Translations under genes and position numbers: made by a program
Shown here: positions 59,108 through 64,000 of the stretch, in pieces
Layout of the letters: the number at the start of each line of letters is the position of its first letter
How positions within the stretch are numbered: the first letter of the stretch is position 1
The notes under the pieces: generated by a model
Databases searched by the model: none
What the model was told of the DNA's origin: nothing
What the model saw: the letters and a program-made list of their open reading frames with translations, nothing else
Origin: Spirosoma endbachense
GTDB lineage: Bacteria > Bacteroidota > Bacteroidia > Cytophagales > Spirosomataceae
Assembly: GCF_010233585.1 (NCBI RefSeq)
Contig: NZ_CP045997.1
Coordinates: forward strand, 9,288,114-9,352,113
DNA: 64,000 nucleotides
Reading direction: 5' to 3'

Positions 59108-62017
59108 ATGAAACGATACTATACACTAAACTTTTTCCCTGTCTTCCTTCTAACCCTGTTGCTGAGTAAAAACGTACAGGCACAAAAGGGGACAAGTCAA
59201 CTGTCTGCCCTCGATAGCGTCACGGTTTTGCCAATGTCGGCGTTCAAACCTATTGGCTACGGCACCCAGGTTAAGCAACAGATCACAAGCGCTATTTCAA
59301 CCGTGTATGGGGCGGATCTTGAAAAAAACTTTTCGCTTAATCTCGGTAACACCCTCTATGGGCGTCTGGCTGGTTTATCCGTTGCACAGGGCGGGTCGGA
59401 GCCGGGGGCTTCTACACCCAGTCTCTTTGTTCGGGGTTTAAATACGTTCGGTGCGGCTGGCAATGCCCCACTTTATGTTATCGATGGCTACATCAGCAAT
59501 GGATCGGGTCCAGCCAATTCATTTATGCAGCTGGTACCCGAAGAAATTGAAACGATTACGGTTCTAAAAGATGCTTCGGCCACGGCCATTTACGGGGCTC
59601 GCGGGGCCAATGGGGTCGTGTTAGTGACAACCAAAGTGGGTAAAGAAGGCCCGTTGAGAATTTCCTTTACCACCAAACAGGGATTCAATCAGGCGCAATA
59701 CGTACCGAAATTTTTAAACGCCTATAATTATGCTACGCTGTATAACGAAGCTCTCACCAACGACGGCTTGCCAGCTCGCTACTCGACTGTTGATCTGGAC
59801 GCGTATAAAACCGGATCTGACCCTGTTTTTCATCCAGATGTAAACTGGTATGATCAGGTGTTGCGGCCAACGGCACCCGTCTCCAGTTACAACCTGACCT
59901 TTGGTGGGGGCGATAAATTCGTTCGGTACTTCGTCACGCTGAATGCGATCAACAGCCAGGGTTTGTTCAAAAAATTCGGCGATATGAATGAAGAAAGCTC
60001 CAATTCAAAATACGCCAAATATAACTTTCGGACCAATCTGGATGTAAACCTAACCGACCGGCTTTCTGCCGAATTTAAAATTGCCGGGGCATTCGAACAG
60101 ACCAACAACCCAAATAACTACACAACCGGGTCGACCTTTGGCCTGTTGGCGCAGTTGCCTCCGAACGCCTTTCCGGTTTATAACCCAAACGGTAGTTATG
60201 GGGGTAATGCGTTATACACAAACCCGGTGGCTAATCTGCTGTCAACCGGATTTTATCAGAACAATGCCCGTACTGTATTGTCGTCGCTAAAGTTAACAGA
60301 GCAATTGGATATGCTTGTTAAAGGGCTGAGTGCTTCGGTTGCCGTTTCGATTAATAACTATTTTAAATCAGGGTCGTATAAATCCAAGCAATACCCGCGA
60401 TTTTCTGTGTCAAGCGGGCCCAATGGAGACGTACTATATAGCCCTGCTGTTGGGCAGCTGACCTCACTGGCGGGTACGGAGGAAACACTGGATCAATACC
60501 GGAATCTGATTTTTCAGGGATTCCTCAACTACAAACGGACGGTTGGTAAGAGTGATATTTCGGGCCTGTTAATGGTCAATACCGATAATGTTACGGTTTT
60601 TGGCCCGGCATCCGACCCTACTACACCTACGGCCAACTCAACTGATCCTTATAAGCATAATAGCGGAGCCGGTCGATTTACGTATGCGTATGATAACAAG
60701 TACATCGCTGAATTCTCGGCTGGGTATATGGGAAGTAATAATTTCGGCCCTGGTAACCGGTATGGATTTTTCCCGGCTGCGTCAGTTGGCTGGGTTCTTT
60801 CCAATGAGAAATTCCTAACTAAAAACAAAGCGATTGATTACCTGAAGGTAAGGGGTTCTTATGGGCTTGTCGGCAATGATAACATTGTATCGCAGGGCTT
60901 GTCGACCCGGTATGCCTATACCGCGACCTTTGGCGGGGGCGGCTACTTTTTTGGTACGGGCAATACAGCCGTTGGTGGGTTAGCCGAAAACGTTATTGCC
61001 AATCCCAACGTAACCTGGGAAAAAGAAAAATCACTGAATATTGGCGTTGATGCCACTCTCTTCAAAAATTTAGACCTTTCGGTCGATGTATTCAATCGGG
61101 ATCGGTATGACATTATCGTTGCTTCGGCGAGTACGACCCCCTTATTTTCGGGGATTGTTACCCCGAGCCTGAACCAGGGTAAATCGACTAACAAAGGATT
61201 TGATGTATCCCTGCGATACAATGCCACGCAAAAAAAGGATTTCCAATTCTTTGTCGAAAGCAACCTGTCCTATTTCAGGAATAAAGTGGTCTTCAATGCG
61301 GAGGCAATTCAGTTGAACCCCCAGTTATATAATACGGGGGCCGCAATCGGCCAGCCTTTTGGTCTCAAAGCTATTGGTTTTTATAGTGAGGAGGACATCG
61401 CCAAACGACAGGCCGACCCCAAGAGCGTTCCCGGTGTGTTGAGCGAACTGATTAGAGCGGGCGACATTAAATACCAGGATATTGGCGGGCCCGATGGCAA
61501 ACCCGATGGCATCATCGACGCCAATGACCGAATGGCTATTGGTAATCCCGGTTTGCCAACGCTATCATTTGGCTTGCATACGGGTTTCCGGTATAAAGGA
61601 TTTGATGCCGATCTGGTCTTTCAGGCGGTTACGGGTAATACAGTTTACTTAGGGGGAAATTATTTTCAGGCATTCCAGGGCAATGGTCAGGTCGCTGCCA
61701 TCGCCCTGAATCGATGGACTCCACAGACGGCTGCCACCGCCGACTATCCACGCTTGTCGTCAAAAGATAACCTCAACAACTATCAGTTTTCTTCATTCTG
61801 GCAACGCGATGGAAGCTTTATCAAGCTGCGTAGTGCGGAAATTGGCTATTCGCTACCGGCGGGTCTATCGGATAAGATAAGACTCAAAACAGTCCGGTTC
61901 TTTGTCAACGGTACGAATCTGTTCTCCCTCGACCGGGTTCCCTACGGCGATTCTGAATCCTTAACCGGCTATCCGGTTACCAGGACCATTACGGCAGGCG
62001 TGAAAGTCCAGTTATAA
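59108..62017 (+). CDS. Short SusC-type TonB-dependent receptor without STN and regulatory domains
   Basis: A 969-residue outer-membrane protein with a signal peptide (about 1-25, ending NVQAQ). Unlike the other two SusC proteins it has no STN and no carboxypeptidase-like domain. After about 25 linker residues it goes straight to a plug: PIGYGTQVKQQITSAISTVY, LGNTLYGRLAGLSVAQGGSE, LFVRGLNTFGAAGNAPLYVI and ITVLKDASATAIYGARGANG. The barrel ends at ITAGVKVQL. The usual (E/D)V(V/L)V(V/I)GYG TonB box is only partly kept, as PIGYGTQ. It lies 80 bp after a SusD and has its own SusD 22 bp downstream, so this is a second tandem pair. It cannot itself signal through FecR. Confidence 0.95.
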   Translation: MKRYYTLNFFPVFLLTLLLSKNVQAQKGTSQLSALDSVTVLPMSAFKPIGYGTQVKQQITSAISTVYGADLEKNFSLNLGNTLYGRLAGLSVAQGGSEPGASTPSLFVRGLNTFGAAGNAPLYVIDGYISNGSGPANSFMQLVPEEIETITVLKDASATAIYGARGANGVVLVTTKVGKEGPLRISFTTKQGFNQAQYVPKFLNAYNYATLYNEALTNDGLPARYSTVDLDAYKTGSDPVFHPDVNWYDQVLRPTAPVSSYNLTFGGGDKFVRYFVTLNAINSQGLFKKFGDMNEESSNSKYAKYNFRTNLDVNLTDRLSAEFKIAGAFEQTNNPNNYTTGSTFGLLAQLPPNAFPVYNPNGSYGGNALYTNPVANLLSTGFYQNNARTVLSSLKLTEQLDMLVKGLSASVAVSINNYFKSGSYKSKQYPRFSVSSGPNGDVLYSPAVGQLTSLAGTEETLDQYRNLIFQGFLNYKRTVGKSDISGLLMVNTDNVTVFGPASDPTTPTANSTDPYKHNSGAGRFTYAYDNKYIAEFSAGYMGSNNFGPGNRYGFFPAASVGWVLSNEKFLTKNKAIDYLKVRGSYGLVGNDNIVSQGLSTRYAYTATFGGGGYFFGTGNTAVGGLAENVIANPNVTWEKEKSLNIGVDATLFKNLDLSVDVFNRDRYDIIVASASTTPLFSGIVTPSLNQGKSTNKGFDVSLRYNATQKKDFQFFVESNLSYFRNKVVFNAEAIQLNPQLYNTGAAIGQPFGLKAIGFYSEEDIAKRQADPKSVPGVLSELIRAGDIKYQDIGGPDGKPDGIIDANDRMAIGNPGLPTLSFGLHTGFRYKGFDADLVFQAVTGNTVYLGGNYFQAFQGNGQVAAIALNRWTPQTAATADYPRLSSKDNLNNYQFSSFWQRDGSFIKLRSAEIGYSLPAGLSDKIRLKTVRFFVNGTNLFSLDRVPYGDSESLTGYPVTRTITAGVKVQL

Positions 62018-62039
62018 TTCATTTTTAAGAAGCTGACGA

Positions 62040-63770
62040 ATGAAAAAACAGATCTATATTTTAACTGTCCTGACTGCGCTGGCAGTAACCGCCTGCCAGG
62101 ACCTTAACCGTGACTTCGTCACCACGATTGGGCAAAAAGAGATTGAGCAATCGTTTGGGAATGTACAGGCCTTACTGAATGCTATTTACTCGGACATTCC
62201 GGATGGCACCGTTTATATTGGGGGTGCTGCCATGATGGCTTCTGCCACGGATGAATCTGAATTTACGGCCGAGACGAACGTGATTCAAAGTTTCAATACG
62301 GGTAGCTGGAATGCCGTCAATAACCCAGACCTGGTTTGGGGTACGTATTATCGTAGTATTCGAAAAGTAAATCAATTTCTGGTATCGACGGGCAAGATCA
62401 ACCTCGATCCCTGGAAACTCGACCCGTCGCCGTCGGCCCAGCAGGTGTATCAAACAAACCTGGCGGCCATAAAACGGTGGACCTACGAAGCCCGATTCCT
62501 GCGAGCCTATTATTATTTTGAACTGGTGAAACGGTATGGTGGCGTACCGCTCATCAACAAAGCGCTATCACTGGAAGAAGATTTCTCGAAAACACAACGG
62601 AATAGCCTGAACGAATGTCTCCAGTTCATAACGGCTGAGTGTGATTCAGCGGCTTCCCAGTTGCCTCTCAATACATCTACGTTGCCTTATGTTGCTGCCA
62701 CCGATTTGGGCAGGGTAACAAAACTGACCGCACTATCGCTCAAAAGCCGGGTTCTCCTATATGCGGCCAGTGATTTATTCAATACACCCGCCTGGGCGGG
62801 TGGGTATGGCAAACCTGAACTGATTTCGTTACCGGCAGGTGATCGAGTTGCACGGTGGAAAGCAGCTTCTGATGCCGCTAAAGCGGTGATTGACGCAGCC
62901 GCATTACCTACACTTGGTGCTTATAAAGCCCTTTTCAATACGTTCAACAACACCGAAATCATCTTCACCCGAAGTAATGCGGCCAGCAATGCATTTGAAA
63001 AAAATAATTCGCCAATCGGCTTCAGTTTAGGGCAGAGTGGCAATACGCCTTCTCAGGATTTAGTGGATGCCTACGAGGTTAAAGTGAATGCGACAACAGC
63101 AGCCAGATTCGACTGGAATAACCCGGCTATGGCAGCTGATCCCTACGCGAACCGGGATCCTCGCTTAGGATTCACCATTGCGGTTAATAATACGCCATTC
63201 GGTACACCAGCCCGCAATGTTCAGTTATGGACGGGAGGGCTTGATGCCAAACCGATTGCGTTTGCCTCCAAAACCGGGTATTATCTCCGAAAATATCAGA
63301 TTGAAAGCCTGAATCTGATCAATGGAAACACAGGTGTACACAGCTGGATTCTTTTCCGATATCCCGAAATCTACCTCAACTACGCTGAAGCGTTAAATGA
63401 ATGGAGTCCGGGAAACGCCGATATCAAGGCATATTATGACCGGGTCAGGAGCCGAACCGGGGTCGCTATGCCGCTTTTACCGGCTGGCTTATCACAGGCG
63501 GATGTACGGGAGAAGATACGGAATGAAAAGCGAGTCGAATTTGCCTTCGAAGATCACCGTTTCTGGGACGTTCGCCGATGGATGCAGGCTCCTACCTACT
63601 TTAACGCGCCCCTTCGGGGAGTAGATATTACCCGAAATGCGGATGGTACGTTTACCTATAAGCCCGTAACCGTTGAAAATCGGGTATTTACGCCAAAAAT
63701 GTATCTGTATCCCATTCCCCAAACCGATATCAATATAGCAGGCGGATTGGCGCAAAATCCGCTCTGGTAA
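62040..63770 (+). CDS. SusD/RagB-family lipoprotein (third)
   Basis: A 576-residue surface lipoprotein (lipobox VTAC, Cys19), partner of the short SusC 22 bp upstream. SusD signatures are KRWTYEARFLRAYYYFELVK, RYGGVPLINKAL, LFRYPEIYLNYAEALNEWSP and VRSRTGVAMPLLPAGLS. EKRVEFAFEDHRFWDVRRWM and MYLYPIPQTDINIAGGLAQN close the protein. It is a complete family member and does not look like a duplicate of the SusD at 57198. By family it captures oligosaccharides at the surface and acts as the moving lid of SusC. Confidence 0.95.
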   Translation: MKKQIYILTVLTALAVTACQDLNRDFVTTIGQKEIEQSFGNVQALLNAIYSDIPDGTVYIGGAAMMASATDESEFTAETNVIQSFNTGSWNAVNNPDLVWGTYYRSIRKVNQFLVSTGKINLDPWKLDPSPSAQQVYQTNLAAIKRWTYEARFLRAYYYFELVKRYGGVPLINKALSLEEDFSKTQRNSLNECLQFITAECDSAASQLPLNTSTLPYVAATDLGRVTKLTALSLKSRVLLYAASDLFNTPAWAGGYGKPELISLPAGDRVARWKAASDAAKAVIDAAALPTLGAYKALFNTFNNTEIIFTRSNAASNAFEKNNSPIGFSLGQSGNTPSQDLVDAYEVKVNATTAARFDWNNPAMAADPYANRDPRLGFTIAVNNTPFGTPARNVQLWTGGLDAKPIAFASKTGYYLRKYQIESLNLINGNTGVHSWILFRYPEIYLNYAEALNEWSPGNADIKAYYDRVRSRTGVAMPLLPAGLSQADVREKIRNEKRVEFAFEDHRFWDVRRWMQAPTYFNAPLRGVDITRNADGTFTYKPVTVENRVFTPKMYLYPIPQTDINIAGGLAQNPLW

Positions 63771-63924
63771 GAAACTACATGGGCTGGACGTATGTCGTAT
63801 TTCGGCAATACGGTTCTAAAACAAAAGGCTAAGATCGTTCCGTAATTCCCGGCTTTGACTCCTGGCAGAGGGTATCACTTCTTCTGAGTTAGACAAGTTT
63901 GTATCATAGGTTGGTTTCGTAAAC

Positions 63925-63944
63925 GCTTCCTCACTTGAGGAAGC
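63925..63944 (+). terminator. Hairpin downstream of the third SusD
   Basis: Perfect 8-bp arms GCTTCCTC and GAGGAAGC enclose the loop ACTT, followed by the fairly T-rich ACTTTCTTAT. It lies 154 bp after the SusD stop and probably ends the tandem SusCD transcript. Nothing else recognisable is seen in 63771-64000; whether a gene begins near the window edge cannot be judged. Confidence 0.6.
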
Positions 63945-64000
63945 ACTTTCTTATATGCCTAAAAATGGCTCATCTCCTGTTTTTAAAGCAACATTTATGT

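Noticed and set aside
63967..64000. Start of a new gene at the window edge
   Set aside because: Only about 11 codons are visible, with no recognisable motif, so it cannot be supported.

Overview
The window reads as chromosomal DNA of a Bacteroidota bacterium, most likely a Spirosoma-like member of the Cytophagales. The evidence is SusC/SusD pairs, FecR anti-sigma factors with ECF sigma factors, a type IX secretion (T9SS) C-terminal domain, and one clear Bacteroidota-type promoter (TTTG, 19 bp, TAnnTTTG-like). The genus is inferred from overall protein style only. Almost every gene concerns glycan capture, cleavage or sugar conversion, and nearly all lie on the + strand. No rRNA, tRNA, CRISPR array, transposase or phage gene was seen. 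No gene-free stretch exceeds 300 bases. || Layout. (1) 1-1824: 3' part of a secreted beta-helix protein with a T9SS tail, ended by a hairpin. (2) 2092-11529: first glycan-uptake locus, with ECF sigma, FecR, SusC (with signalling STN domain), SusD and a periplasmic GH38-like enzyme. (3) 11746-14601: ROK kinase, EamA permease and a two-domain SIS protein. (4) 14686-15435 (-): GntR/UTRA repressor, with a 200-bp AT-rich control region holding repeated operator-like elements and a promoter. (5) 15645-25923: nine-gene operon (SDR, ROK, SIS, TIM-barrel isomerase, FAD oxidoreductase, phosphotriesterase-family hydrolase, two Gfo/Idh/MocA dehydrogenases, GMC oxidoreductase) closed by a strong hairpin. 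(6) 26179-46128: secreted GH10 xylanase, a DUF1549/DUF1553 haem lipoprotein with a DUF1501 partner, a run of beta-helix and GH28-like proteins, a TIM-barrel/SUMF1 fusion, two TIM-barrel isomerases, ThuA and a GH36 alpha-galactosidase. (7) 46139-47050 (-): AraC regulator. (8) 47213-53394: second GH36 alpha-galactosidase, PhyH dioxygenase, MFS sugar porter, ECF sigma and FecR. (9) 53423-63770: a long inverted repeat, then two tandem SusC/SusD pairs; the second SusC lacks the STN and carboxypeptidase-like domains. || How the genes fit together (inference). SusC/SusD pairs import oligosaccharides and STN-FecR-sigma relays sense them. Lipoprotein and periplasmic enzymes (GH10, GH28-like, GH36, GH38-like, beta-helix) cut a complex, probably plant-derived glycan. 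EamA and MFS permeases carry products across the inner membrane. The GntR operon, with its redox enzymes, kinase, isomerases and lactonase-like hydrolase, would process an unusual sugar such as a keto, amino or lactone derivative. The substrate cannot be read from the sequence. The best candidate for an undescribed system is the nine-gene GntR-controlled operon, together with the secreted and cytosolic versions of its enzyme families across the window.
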